Source: CAZUVM01 sp964623885 (lineage in GTDB: Bacteria > Verrucomicrobiota > Verrucomicrobiia > Limisphaerales > UBA8199). Taken from it: a stretch of DNA of 24,609 bases. Made by a program: the position numbers and the translations under genes. The notes under the pieces are model-generated. The model was not told where the DNA came from, did not search any database, and saw only the letters and a program-made list of their open reading frames with translations. The DNA lies in the NCBI GenBank assembly GCA_964623885.1, contig CAZUVM010000206.1, positions 1 to 24,609 on the forward strand, written 5' to 3'. Positions 1 through 7,300 of this stretch are shown in pieces (position 1 is the first letter of the stretch; each line of letters opens with the position of its first letter).

Positions 1-1407
1 CCGGTCCTCGCGCCGATTCCAAATCAAATGCTGGCTGTGGGTATGACCCTGATTTATACCAACTCGGCGACCGATTCAGACGGTGATCAATTAACATTCA
101 GCCTGGGCTCAGGTGCGCCGGGCAACGCCAGCATCAACGCGACGAACGGCGTGTTTATCTGGTCACCCACTCAGGGTCAGATCGGAAGTAATTTTTTCCA
201 GGTTATTGTCACGGACAACGGTTTTGCACCTCTAAGTGCTACACAAAGCTTCAGCGTGCTCGTGGTCCAAAGCAACAGCCCACCGGTGCTCGCTCCCATC
301 GCCAATGCAGAGCTCGCAGTCGGAATGACATTGCTCGTTACTAATGCGGCTTCCGATATTGACGGGGACAGCTTGATTTTCAGCCTCGGACCAGGCGCAG
401 CTACCAACGCGACTATCAATGCCACCAACGGCATATTCAGTTGGACGCCTGATTCAACCCAACTTGGCAGCAACTCATTCACCGTAGTCGTGGCTGACAA
501 CGGCTTCCCAGTCCTTAGCGCTTCTCAGAGTTTCACCGTGCTGGTAGTGCCCAGCAATAGCCCACCGGTGCTCGCACCGATCCCGAATCAGATGCTCGCT
601 GTAGGCATGACCTTGATTTATACCAACTCTGCTACCGATTCAGATGGCGACCAGTTAGCTTTCAGTCTGGGTGACGGCGCGCCGGGCAATGCTACCCTCA
701 ACGCGACCAGCGGCGTTTTTACCTGGTCACCAACTCAGGCGCAAATCGGGAGTAACTTCTTCAAAGTTGTCGTCAGCGACAACGGATTGCCAAGCTTAAG
801 TGCAACGCAAAACTTCAGTGTACTCGTGGTCCAAAGCAACAGCCCGCCAGTGCTTGCTCCGATCGCCAATGCAGAGGTTGCGGTTGGAATGACATTGCTC
901 ATTACGAATATGGCTTCTGATGCTGACGGGGACAGCTTGATTTTCAGCCTTGGAGCGGGTGCAGCGACTAACGCTACTATCAACGCAACCAATGGCCTTT
1001 TCGCCTGGACGCCAGACTCGACACAACTCGGCAGCAACTCGTTCTCAGTAAATGTCACCGACAACGGTTTCCCGAACCTCAGCGTCTCTCAGAGTTTCAC
1101 CGTGCTGGTTGTCGCCAGCAACAGCCCACCGACGCTGGCACCGATTTCTGACCGGGCTGCCTATGCGCAGCTCACTACATACATCACAAATTCCGCTACC
1201 GATCCGGACTCAGGCCAAACTCTCACGTTCAGCCTCGACGCCGGAGCACCTCTTGGCGCAAGCATCGACGCCACGAGCGGTTTGTTGGCATGGACACCAA
1301 CCGAATCACAGCTCGGGACCAACAGTTTGACCGTGCGCGTAACCGACAGCGGCCTGCCTAATCTGAGCGATGCCAGGACCTTCACAATTACCGTTCTGGC
1401 CGGGCCA
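1..1407 (+). repeat. Tandem 282-bp Ig-domain repeats in an A-B-A-B-C order
   Basis: The domain-initial PVLAP/PTLAP codons begin at 1, 283, 565, 847 and 1129, an exact period of 282 bp (94 codons). Units 1 and 3 share the 'PNQMLAVGMTLIYTNSATD' version. Units 2 and 4 share the 'ANAE.AVGMTLL.TN' version. Unit 5 is more diverged. The repeat therefore grew by duplication of a 564-bp pair. Copies differ at many silent positions while the protein is nearly unchanged. Confidence 0.9.
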
Positions 1408-1620
1408 GTTCTGAATCAGGTCAACGCCTCCGGCAATGGCATCACGATCTCGTGGAGCGCCATTATCGGCGACACTTACCGCGTGCAATACAAAACCAAT
1501 TTGATGGATTCCGCATGGCTGAGCTTAAGCCCGGACGTGATCGCCACGAATTCCACTGCCAGCATGACGGACACGAACTTGAATCCGTTCACGTTCTATC
1601 GTCTGCAGGTTATTCCCTAG
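1..1620 (+). CDS. Secreted Ig-like repeat protein, 5'-truncated by window edge
   Basis: The reading frame is open from base 1 and ends at TAG 1618-1620, so this is the C-terminal part (about 539 codons) of a larger protein. It contains five Ig-like domains of the He_PIG/cadherin-like kind, each starting with a PPVLAPI-type strand, carrying a DxDGD or DPDSG calcium-type loop and a W(T/S)P strand, and ending in a SF(S/T)VLVV strand. After the last domain comes an FN3-like tail with YRVQYKTNL, W, a DTN motif and a terminal FYR, an ending common in exported Verrucomicrobiota proteins (family knowledge). It is probably a cell-surface or secreted adhesin, or a binding module of a larger enzyme. The missing N-terminus would decide this. 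ATG codons inside the repeats are not real starts. Confidence 0.85.
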   Translation, partial: PVLAPIPNQMLAVGMTLIYTNSATDSDGDQLTFSLGSGAPGNASINATNGVFIWSPTQGQIGSNFFQVIVTDNGFAPLSATQSFSVLVVQSNSPPVLAPIANAELAVGMTLLVTNAASDIDGDSLIFSLGPGAATNATINATNGIFSWTPDSTQLGSNSFTVVVADNGFPVLSASQSFTVLVVPSNSPPVLAPIPNQMLAVGMTLIYTNSATDSDGDQLAFSLGDGAPGNATLNATSGVFTWSPTQAQIGSNFFKVVVSDNGLPSLSATQNFSVLVVQSNSPPVLAPIANAEVAVGMTLLITNMASDADGDSLIFSLGAGAATNATINATNGLFAWTPDSTQLGSNSFSVNVTDNGFPNLSVSQSFTVLVVASNSPPTLAPISDRAAYAQLTTYITNSATDPDSGQTLTFSLDAGAPLGASIDATSGLLAWTPTESQLGTNSLTVRVTDSGLPNLSDARTFTITVLAGPVLNQVNASGNGITISWSAIIGDTYRVQYKTNLMDSAWLSLSPDVIATNSTASMTDTNLNPFTFYRLQVIP

Positions 1621-1987
1621 TGCGATCAAAGCCTCCTGACGTCGGCTCCTACAATTCCCAAAAGCGCTCTTGGTCCATTGACGGGCAATTTACCCCAGAT
1701 CCGTTCGTGAATTTTTCGGCGATAGTGTCGTCGAACTCGTGTGCATTCTGCGGCCATAAAAGATCGCGCGGGACAACCGACAAAAAACGGAACGCCGGTG
1801 GGTAGCGGCGTAGGTGGCGCATTTACCTTTGGTCCGCGTCGTTATGCCTCCAAGGGCCCGCGCCGGCTGTTCGTGGCGCAGAAGTGCCAAATCGCGCCTG
1901 TGTTCGAGGTTGAAGCAGAGCGACCGCATGCCCTGTTGCGCGTTCAGGCGAGTTGCACCTGATCCGAAGACAGAATCCAAAGAGGCC
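1621..1987. other. Intergenic region with no recognisable gene
   Basis: This is a 367-bp convergent spacer. A minus-strand open frame (1690-1980, TTG start, 96 codons) lies directly downstream of the NTF2-like gene. It has no recognisable domain and no clear ribosome binding site, so I do not call it a gene. No strong terminator hairpin with a U tract was seen on either strand. Confidence 0.5.
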
Positions 1988-2488
1988 CTATCGCAACGTT
2001 CGGACTGTTTCCACGTGATTCACGAGCCAGTCCTTGTCGACCTTCCTAAAATCGATCTTTAACTCCTGTACCTGCGGGACGGCTTCACCGGGAACGTTGG
2101 CTTTCGCGGTCAAATGCACAACCGCGCTCTGTTTATCGGGCGTAACCGTGACACCAACATCGACAAATTCAACGGTAAAACTGGTGCCTGTCGATCGCGC
2201 GCCGAGGGCCGTTTGCCGCAATTCATCCAGACCGCTAATCGTAAAGGTCGAGCGGCCCGGCACGTCGACCGAAACTTCAATGTCCTTGGTGAAATAACCG
2301 ATGAGTTGCTGCGCCGCCGCAAGTTTGCGCAATGGCGCCTCGTTCGGTGCAACCGATGCCAGGCTGGCCATGTCAGCCAGTTTCTTGCGGATAATTTGCT
2401 CCGGCCCGGGAAACCAAATATGCCAGCCCCACAGAACAACCAACACCAAAACTGCCAGCAGAATGATCCGCAGCGCCCAGCCTTTCAA
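1988..2488 (-). CDS. Single-pass membrane protein with NTF2/SnoaL-like domain
   Basis: A 166-aa protein with an N-terminal hydrophobic anchor (about residues 6-25, rich in L and V), then a charged helical stretch and an alternating beta region ending in a WLVNHVETVRTL strand. The layout (helices, then strands with a final 'W.V...' strand) resembles NTF2/SnoaL-like folds, but no catalytic motif is evident, so function is unknown. The start is TTG at 2486-2488, overlapping the TGA of the upstream signal peptidase gene as TTGA. A GGGAGGG ribosome binding site lies just upstream inside the signal peptidase gene. The overlap indicates translational coupling and a shared transcript, so the protein may work at the membrane with the peptidase. 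That link is inference. Confidence 0.75.
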   Translation of the reverse strand: MKGWALRIILLAVLVLVVLWGWHIWFPGPEQIIRKKLADMASLASVAPNEAPLRKLAAAQQLIGYFTKDIEVSVDVPGRSTFTISGLDELRQTALGARSTGTSFTVEFVDVGVTVTPDKQSAVVHLTAKANVPGEAVPQVQELKIDFRKVDKDWLVNHVETVRTLR

Positions 2489-3024
2489 AAGACCACCCTC
2501 CCAACGATCCGCTGGCGGTCAGCCCGGCCCTGTTCGTGGTCGTAAAAATCCATGGAGCGGTTGTCTCCCACTACGTAAAATTCGTCTGGTCCAACCTGGA
2601 TCGGCTCGTGTTCCCAGTGGCACGGACGCTGCACATACGGCTCATCCATCGCCGCGCCATTAATATACAGCCGTCCCTCGTGGAAGCTGACGCTCTCGCC
2701 CGGCATTCCGACAATCCGTTTGCAGAACATCACGTGCTTGCCGGCTAGCCGGATCCCGACGATATCCCCGCGCTGTGGCGGGTGGATGCGGTAAACCAGG
2801 CAGTTGAGAAAATTCACCTGGTTCTCTTTGTAGGTGGGAAGCATGCTCACGCCTTCCACGCGTATCGGCAGCAGGCAGAACTTGAAAACAAAGATGCAAA
2901 CAACTGCCCAAACCGCGGCTCGGATCAAAGTGTGGGTCGGTTTGCGCCCAATAATTACCCGCTGAACCCAGCTCGGTGAATCGACAAGCTCGGCTTGGGC
3001 GGAGGTATGGATTTCCTGCTTCAA
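2485..3024 (-). CDS. lepB: Signal peptidase I (S26 family)
   Basis: This enzyme cleaves signal peptides from exported proteins at the outer face of the inner membrane. The 179-aa protein has one predicted membrane segment (about 33-52), the VEGVSMLPT box with nucleophile Ser60, the KRIVGMPGE box with general-base Lys102, and a GDNR box at 152-155. It is short with a single anchor, unlike the two-anchor enterobacterial LepB. The last box continues as SMDFYDH instead of the textbook xxSxDSR. The start is TTG at 3022-3024. An in-frame TAG sits three codons upstream, so no earlier start exists, and the ribosome binding site is weak. The next gene overlaps its stop codon. Family call is secure; the exact start is less so. 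Confidence 0.92.
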   Translation of the reverse strand: MKQEIHTSAQAELVDSPSWVQRVIIGRKPTHTLIRAAVWAVVCIFVFKFCLLPIRVEGVSMLPTYKENQVNFLNCLVYRIHPPQRGDIVGIRLAGKHVMFCKRIVGMPGESVSFHEGRLYINGAAMDEPYVQRPCHWEHEPIQVGPDEFYVVGDNRSMDFYDHEQGRADRQRIVGRVVF

Positions 3025-3134
3025 ACTGTGCTAGAGGATAGGACGCTAAGCCGCCAAAATCCAGAAGCAAAACACCGCCCCAATTGCCCCAATTTCGCCT
3101 TGTCTCAACCGCGGGATGCCTTTAGGTAATTACG

Positions 3135-4043
3135 ATGCCAATTCATCTTCCGCCCATTTCCCGAAGACGATTCCTAAAGCGATCACTGGCCGCAGGCGCC
3201 GGTTTGGTCTTAGGGCAGGAAATGCTGGTACTGGGCAACAGCGCCGAGGAAAACTCCTGGGCCTTGTTCTCCGATGTCCACCTGGCAGCCGATCGCAGCC
3301 TTAAGGTCCGCGGCATCAATATGTCCGACCATTTCGAAGCGGTTTCGCGTGAGCTGCGGGCACTGGCGAGGCGTCCGCTCGGGCTATTCATTACCGGCGA
3401 TTGCGCTTATAACAGTGGTGAAGCCGGCGATTACGCGGTCGTTGCCGACTTGTTAAAGCCCATCCGCAAGCAGGGCCTGCCCGTGCATCTGGCTCTGGGC
3501 AACCATGACAATCGCGAACGGTTCTGGGAAGCTTTCCGGGAGGAACAAACAGCTAAACGCCCTCTGTCGGACCGGCAAACCTCGCTGCTCCAAACACGGA
3601 ACGTGAACTGGTTCATCCTCGATTCACTCGAAAAGACCCTTTCCACCCCTGGCCTGCTGGGCCAGGAACAGCTCGATTGGCTCTCGCGAACACTCGACGC
3701 AAATCCCTCCAAACCGGCCATCGTGCTGGTTCATCACAATCCCGGCCTGGAAGGAGGCAATATGGGGTTGAAGGACACCTTTGCATTTCTGGAGGTTCTG
3801 CGGCCGCGCAAACAAGTTAAGGCCTACATCTACGGTCATACTCATGACTGGAAGGTAGAAACCGACAATAGCGGCTTGCATCTGGTAAACCTCCCGCCCG
3901 TGGCCTACGTCTTCCAGGAAGGAAAACCCTCCGGCTGGGTTCATGCTCGATTGCGCGCTGAGGGAATGCACCTCGAACTCCGCTGCATCGATACCACTCA
4001 CAAAGAGCACGGACGAAAGGTGGAGTTGAACTGGCGTACGTAA
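3135..4043 (+). CDS. Tat-exported metallophosphoesterase (calcineurin-like)
   Basis: A 302-aa protein starting at ATG 3135 with an AGGT ribosome binding site about 8 nt upstream. The N-terminus SRRRFLKRSLAAGAG is a twin-arginine signal, so the enzyme is folded with its metals before export. The calcineurin-like phosphoesterase metal motifs appear in order: D47-x-H49, GD at 88-89, GNHD at 122-125, HH at 200-201 and GHTH at 234-237. These bind a dinuclear metal centre that hydrolyses phosphomono- or diesters. The substrate cannot be read from sequence; PhoD- or CpdA-like activity on periplasmic phosphoesters is possible. It is transcribed divergently from the signal peptidase operon and convergently with the LolA-like gene. 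Confidence 0.9.
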   Translation: MPIHLPPISRRRFLKRSLAAGAGLVLGQEMLVLGNSAEENSWALFSDVHLAADRSLKVRGINMSDHFEAVSRELRALARRPLGLFITGDCAYNSGEAGDYAVVADLLKPIRKQGLPVHLALGNHDNRERFWEAFREEQTAKRPLSDRQTSLLQTRNVNWFILDSLEKTLSTPGLLGQEQLDWLSRTLDANPSKPAIVLVHHNPGLEGGNMGLKDTFAFLEVLRPRKQVKAYIYGHTHDWKVETDNSGLHLVNLPPVAYVFQEGKPSGWVHARLRAEGMHLELRCIDTTHKEHGRKVELNWRT

Positions 4044-4103
4044 CGAGTGCTGGCCGAGGCGTTGTCCGCTCGAGGACGAGAAGGAAGGACCGCGACTAAA
4101 CGC

Positions 4104-4904
4104 TTAGGTTAGCGGCCTGAAATTGCTGGACTCCGAGTGCATCTTGATGTGCATCGAATCGAGCAGCTTGCGGCCTTCGAAATCACCGCTCGAAAAGCTG
4201 TTCAACCAAACGCCATCGGCGACGCGCGTCCGGGTTACGGTGTAGGCCAACTTACGCAGGCACCCTACGAGGCCTCCCAGCAAATCAACTTCCGACCGCA
4301 ACTGTACCTCCGCCCGGGCGATCTCGAATTCCTCGACATCGATCCACAGCCTTCCCGACAGACGATCCAGGAGCCGGTCAACTAATCGATGGGTCGGTAG
4401 CGCAGGCGTTTTCGGCTTAAAATCGATAACGTAAGCGCGCCGGCCATTGAGCGAATCTACGTTGCTCAATTTAAAATCGAATCGCGCCGCGACTTGCGGA
4501 GTCAAAAAGCTTTCGCGATTGTCCCCCTTCGTGGCTTTGCCTTCGCCGAGAATCTGATGAAGGCTTAGTTCATTGTCAGCCTGCTTCTTTAAATCCGCCT
4601 CGGCGGGAGCGTGCCCGTTTACCTCCAACAGCTTGGCAAAACTCGAACCACCGCGAAACGACACCTGGTAAACCTTTTCCTTATGCTCTTTTACCTTTCC
4701 GGCGGCGTCGAACTCTTCAGTAACTGCGACTTTGGTGTACGTAAATGATGGCCGATCTGTCCTGACTACCGGGCTCTGGCTGCGCTCGACCGCCTTGCCG
4801 ATGATCTCGTCCGCCTTTAGTTGCGTATCCGCATGGACCGGCTGGCTCATACACCAGCACAACAGAACAGCACATGCAATTCTTCCCAACTGAAACAAAG
4901 CCAT
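4104..4904 (-). CDS. LolA-like exported protein (outer-membrane lipoprotein-sorting type)
   Basis: I place the start at ATG 4902-4904 because it begins a clear Sec signal peptide (MALFQLGRIACAVLLCWC..., cleavage near PVHA-D). This gives 266 aa. The frame stays open further upstream, but that part would overlap fumarase beta. The mature part has a helix, then strands such as YQVSFRGG, AYVIDFKP and LWIDVEEFEIARAEV, followed by DGVWLN. This matches the half-barrel pattern of LolA/LolB-like proteins often found in Acidobacteria and Verrucomicrobiota without a Lol operon. The role is probably binding of lipid or lipoprotein in the periplasm. It lies 46 bp after fumarase beta on the same strand and may be co-transcribed, though no functional link is obvious. 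Confidence 0.75.
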   Translation of the reverse strand: MALFQLGRIACAVLLCWCMSQPVHADTQLKADEIIGKAVERSQSPVVRTDRPSFTYTKVAVTEEFDAAGKVKEHKEKVYQVSFRGGSSFAKLLEVNGHAPAEADLKKQADNELSLHQILGEGKATKGDNRESFLTPQVAARFDFKLSNVDSLNGRRAYVIDFKPKTPALPTHRLVDRLLDRLSGRLWIDVEEFEIARAEVQLRSEVDLLGGLVGCLRKLAYTVTRTRVADGVWLNSFSSGDFEGRKLLDSMHIKMHSESSNFRPLT

Positions 4905-4950
4905 GCAGCCTGCACTATAGGCATACGCCGCTGGGTCGAGCAAACCTTTC

Positions 4951-5526
4951 CTAAATAAATTTCGCCAGTTCTGCCTGGCTGGCGGCGAGGACTTCCTTGT
5001 GCAGCGAGTTTCCATGCGCGTCCATCGTGACCACCGCAGGAAAACTCACCACTTGGAATTCCCAGATTGCTTCGGGCGCTCCGAATTTGTCCATGAAATG
5101 CACGTTGGGAACCGATTTGATGCATTCAGCCAGTACTTGGGCCGCGCCCCCGATGGCATGGAGGTAAACACAACCGTATTCTTTACACGCTGCCAAAGTC
5201 CGCTCACCCATCCCGCCTTTGCCAATCACCCCGCGCAATCCGAAATCTTTGATGATCTGCCCCTGGTACGGTTCTTCCCGGATGGAAGTCGTCGGTCCGG
5301 CCGCTACGCACTTCCAGCGGCCCTGTTCGTCTTTGATCACCACCGGACCGCAATGATAAAGGAGTCCGCCGTTGAAATCGACGCCCTCTGGAAGCTTACC
5401 TCCTTCGTGAAGGTATTTGTGCACCGCATCCCGGCCGGTGAATAGAAGCCCCGTGATCGCCACCTCATCGCCTACCTTGAGCGATCGGACCGATGCCTCA
5501 GTGACGGGTGTGGTGAGGGTAATCAT
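4951..5526 (-). CDS. Fumarate hydratase class I, beta subunit
   Basis: A 191-aa protein corresponding to the C-terminal domain of class I (iron-sulfur) fumarases. Visible hallmarks are the swivelling-domain start (LKVGDEVAITGLLFTGRDAVHKYL), GLLYHCGPV, the substrate-binding GPTTSIREEPY and the GKGGMG loop. With the alpha subunit it interconverts fumarate and L-malate in the TCA cycle. L-tartrate dehydratase has the same two-subunit architecture and cannot be excluded from sequence alone, but fumarase is the more likely role in this setting. The start is ATG 5524-5526, 15 bp after the alpha stop, without a clear Shine-Dalgarno. Translation may rely on coupling. Confidence 0.92.
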   Translation of the reverse strand: MITLTTPVTEASVRSLKVGDEVAITGLLFTGRDAVHKYLHEGGKLPEGVDFNGGLLYHCGPVVIKDEQGRWKCVAAGPTTSIREEPYQGQIIKDFGLRGVIGKGGMGERTLAACKEYGCVYLHAIGGAAQVLAECIKSVPNVHFMDKFGAPEAIWEFQVVSFPAVVTMDAHGNSLHKEVLAASQAELAKFI

Positions 5527-5541
5527 GAGTCAATAAGCTGG

Positions 5542-6420
5542 TTAATAAAGCCACTCCTGGATGGCGCCGTCGGCCGCTAAGGCAGCCCCCTGGCGCCTGT
5601 ACGCCCAGCACATATAGCTGACACTGACGAAATAAGATGCCGGCAGGCGGTTCAACACACCAATCTTGGCCCCCAGCAGTGTCGTCTTCCCACCAAAGCC
5701 CATCGGCCCAATGCCGAGCTTGTTGGCCGTCTCTACTACATCCTGCTCCAATCGATCCAGTTCCGGGTTGGGGTTCCGATCATCCAGTTTGCGCAACAAT
5801 TGCTGTTTCGAGTACTCGTAACCCGTAGCCCGGTCGCCTCCTATGCAAACCCCTAAGATTCCTGGTCCGCAACCCTTGCCCTGCGCCTGCAGCACGGCAT
5901 CGAGCACTGCCTTGCGGCAGCCATCCAGATCCCGGTTGGCCTTCAATTTTTCGTTGGGCAAAGAATATTGCGCGCCAACGTTTTCACAACCGCCACCCTT
6001 GAGCACCAATCGGACCTTTACATCCGGGTCACGGTGCTGGTGAAAATGAAAGGTCGGAGCGCCCGGGCCGACGTTTGTGCCATCATTCTTGCCGCTGATG
6101 GAATCCACCGAGTTCTGCCGCAGAAATCCTTTTTTTGTCGCCAGCCGGACCGCTACCCTGGCCGCGTCTTCAAACGCCAATTGATCGAAACCAATAGGGC
6201 AATCCACGTAAAACAGGATGCTGCCGGTGTCCTGGCAGATGGGTTGAGACTTGGTCTTTGCCAGGGCAATGTTCTGATTGATGATCTGCATCGCGCTCGC
6301 GGCGATCGTGCCCTGTTTCTCGCGTTCCAGGGAGCCGAGAATGGCTCGATGCACGTCCTCGGGAATTTCCGCAGAAGTGCGGCGAATTAGTTCCAACAAT
6401 GAATCCTGCAGCAAAGTCAT
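5542..6420 (-). CDS. Fumarate hydratase class I, alpha subunit ([4Fe-4S])
   Basis: This 292-aa subunit carries the oxygen-sensitive 4Fe-4S cluster used as Lewis acid to hydrate fumarate. Motifs are CQDTG (Cys62), the NDGTNVGPGAPTFHF loop, KGGGCEN (Cys145) and GKGCGPGILGVCIGG (Cys184, Cys192). Cys62 is the family ligand. The others are candidates for the remaining two ligands. I choose ATG 6418-6420 (MTLLQDSLLELI) over an upstream TTG at 6447, because the extra nine codons would run through a perfect palindrome that looks regulatory. It is first in a likely three-gene minus-strand operon: alpha, beta, LolA-like. A tartrate dehydratase role is the alternative reading. Confidence 0.92.
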   Translation of the reverse strand: MTLLQDSLLELIRRTSAEIPEDVHRAILGSLEREKQGTIAASAMQIINQNIALAKTKSQPICQDTGSILFYVDCPIGFDQLAFEDAARVAVRLATKKGFLRQNSVDSISGKNDGTNVGPGAPTFHFHQHRDPDVKVRLVLKGGGCENVGAQYSLPNEKLKANRDLDGCRKAVLDAVLQAQGKGCGPGILGVCIGGDRATGYEYSKQQLLRKLDDRNPNPELDRLEQDVVETANKLGIGPMGFGGKTTLLGAKIGVLNRLPASYFVSVSYMCWAYRRQGAALAADGAIQEWLY

Positions 6421-6429
6421 CAGGAGTAA

Positions 6430-6445
6430 GCCTAATAATTTAGGC
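6430..6445. promoter_or_regulatory. Perfect 16-bp palindrome upstream of fumarase alpha
   Basis: The sequence is GCCTAA-TAAT-TTAGGC, a perfect 6-bp inverted repeat ending 10 bp before the chosen ATG. On the minus strand a TTGACT (-35-like, 6452-6457) lies just upstream, with a poor -10 overlapping the palindrome. This could be a repressor operator or a leader hairpin. No regulator is identified. Confidence 0.35.
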
Positions 6446-6481
6446 AAATGAAGTCAATCGGACCGCAAAGTGAACCGACTA

Positions 6482-6949
6482 TCAAGGGGCGTTTGTCACG
6501 GCCGCGGCGTTCGTCGTTCCGCTGGTTGTGTCCAATGCATGCTCGTGCTGAACTGCCTGGCGGCGTTGCTCGCGTATGCGTTGCTGTTGTTCTTTGACCA
6601 ACTGCTGGAACCGAGTTCGCTGCTCGGGGGTAAGCACATCCATGAACTCCTGCCGGGTCCGCTGCAAAACCGGTTCGATGAGCTTCCGGGTACGGTCCTG
6701 GTTATCCTTAATGATTTTATCGATGCGTTCCTGTTGGTCGGGAGTGAGATCCAGCTCATGTTGGGCACGGCGCAAAAACTCCAAACGCATTACCCCCGCT
6801 GACGCAGGTTGACCCGGGTGCGGTGCCTGTGTTGTTGGCCGATGCGCGTGCGGAGCGCGACCCTCGATATGTTGGACCAACAACCCTCCGGTGACCACGC
6901 CGGTGGCGAAGATCACCATGGTGGCCAGGATGATCTTCCAGGTGTTCAC
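6482..6949 (-). CDS. Membrane-anchored LTxxQ (Spy/CnrX-like) periplasmic protein
   Basis: A 155-aa protein with an N-terminal anchor or uncleaved signal (about residues 5-26) and a long, charged, nearly all-helical body. Two LTPxQ motifs (DLTPDQQ and VLTPEQR) are the signature of the CpxP/Spy/ZraP/CnrX superfamily of periplasmic stress sensors and chaperones. The C-terminus is low-complexity (TTSGTTNAAAVTN). The start is GTG at 6947-6949, overlapping the upstream stop as GTGA, so it is translationally coupled to the 104-aa membrane protein and lies in the sigma-factor operon. A His/Pro/Thr-rich linker follows the anchor, but no clear metal site is visible. The role is inferred as periplasmic sensing of envelope stress or metals. 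Confidence 0.8.
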   Translation of the reverse strand: MNTWKIILATMVIFATGVVTGGLLVQHIEGRAPHAHRPTTQAPHPGQPASAGVMRLEFLRRAQHELDLTPDQQERIDKIIKDNQDRTRKLIEPVLQRTRQEFMDVLTPEQRTRFQQLVKEQQQRIREQRRQAVQHEHALDTTSGTTNAAAVTNAP

Positions 6950-7260
6950 CGGACCCAGTCAGCAGGCGGCTCCTGATCCACCGCTGCCATGACCGTGTTA
7001 TCGATTTCCTGGGACAAGTCACTGGCTGGCGCCCTGGTCGAAGCGAAGTAGGCGGACCAGGCGCACAAGAGCATCATGATCGCCACGCACGGAGCAACCG
7101 CTCGCCAGAGTCCCTTCGCCCAAAAACCCCACTCGTCCACCATCGGTATTGCGGTGAGGCGCGCCATGATACGCTTTTCAAAGGCATATGGAACTTGTTC
7201 GCTCGGAGGGTTGGTTCGAGCAATGGCAATCAGCTTGTTGTGGAGTTCGTCCAGGTTCAT
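6946..7260 (-). CDS. Small single-pass membrane protein, putative anti-sigma factor
   Basis: A 104-aa protein starting at ATG 7258-7260, 40 bp after the sigma-factor stop. It has an N-terminal polar part of about 50 residues (helix with PYAFEKRIMARL), one membrane segment at about 53-72 (VAPCVAIMMLLCAWSAYF) and a short periplasmic tail. It lacks the HxxxCxxC zinc motif of ZAS anti-sigma factors and I recognise no domain. The position between an ECF sigma factor and an LTxxQ protein, and the N-in single-pass layout, match what is known for CnrY/RseA-type anti-sigma proteins. That function is inference from context. Confidence 0.65.
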   Translation of the reverse strand: MNLDELHNKLIAIARTNPPSEQVPYAFEKRIMARLTAIPMVDEWGFWAKGLWRAVAPCVAIMMLLCAWSAYFASTRAPASDLSQEIDNTVMAAVDQEPPADWVR

Positions 7261-7300
7261 ACAGCCGGCAATTCTTTAGACGGCACCGGTCATTTCGTGG

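Noticed and set aside
4044..4103. GTCCGCTCGAGGAC near-palindrome between two convergent gene ends
   Set aside because: Only a four-base stem and no second copy in the window; too weak to call a terminator or repeat.
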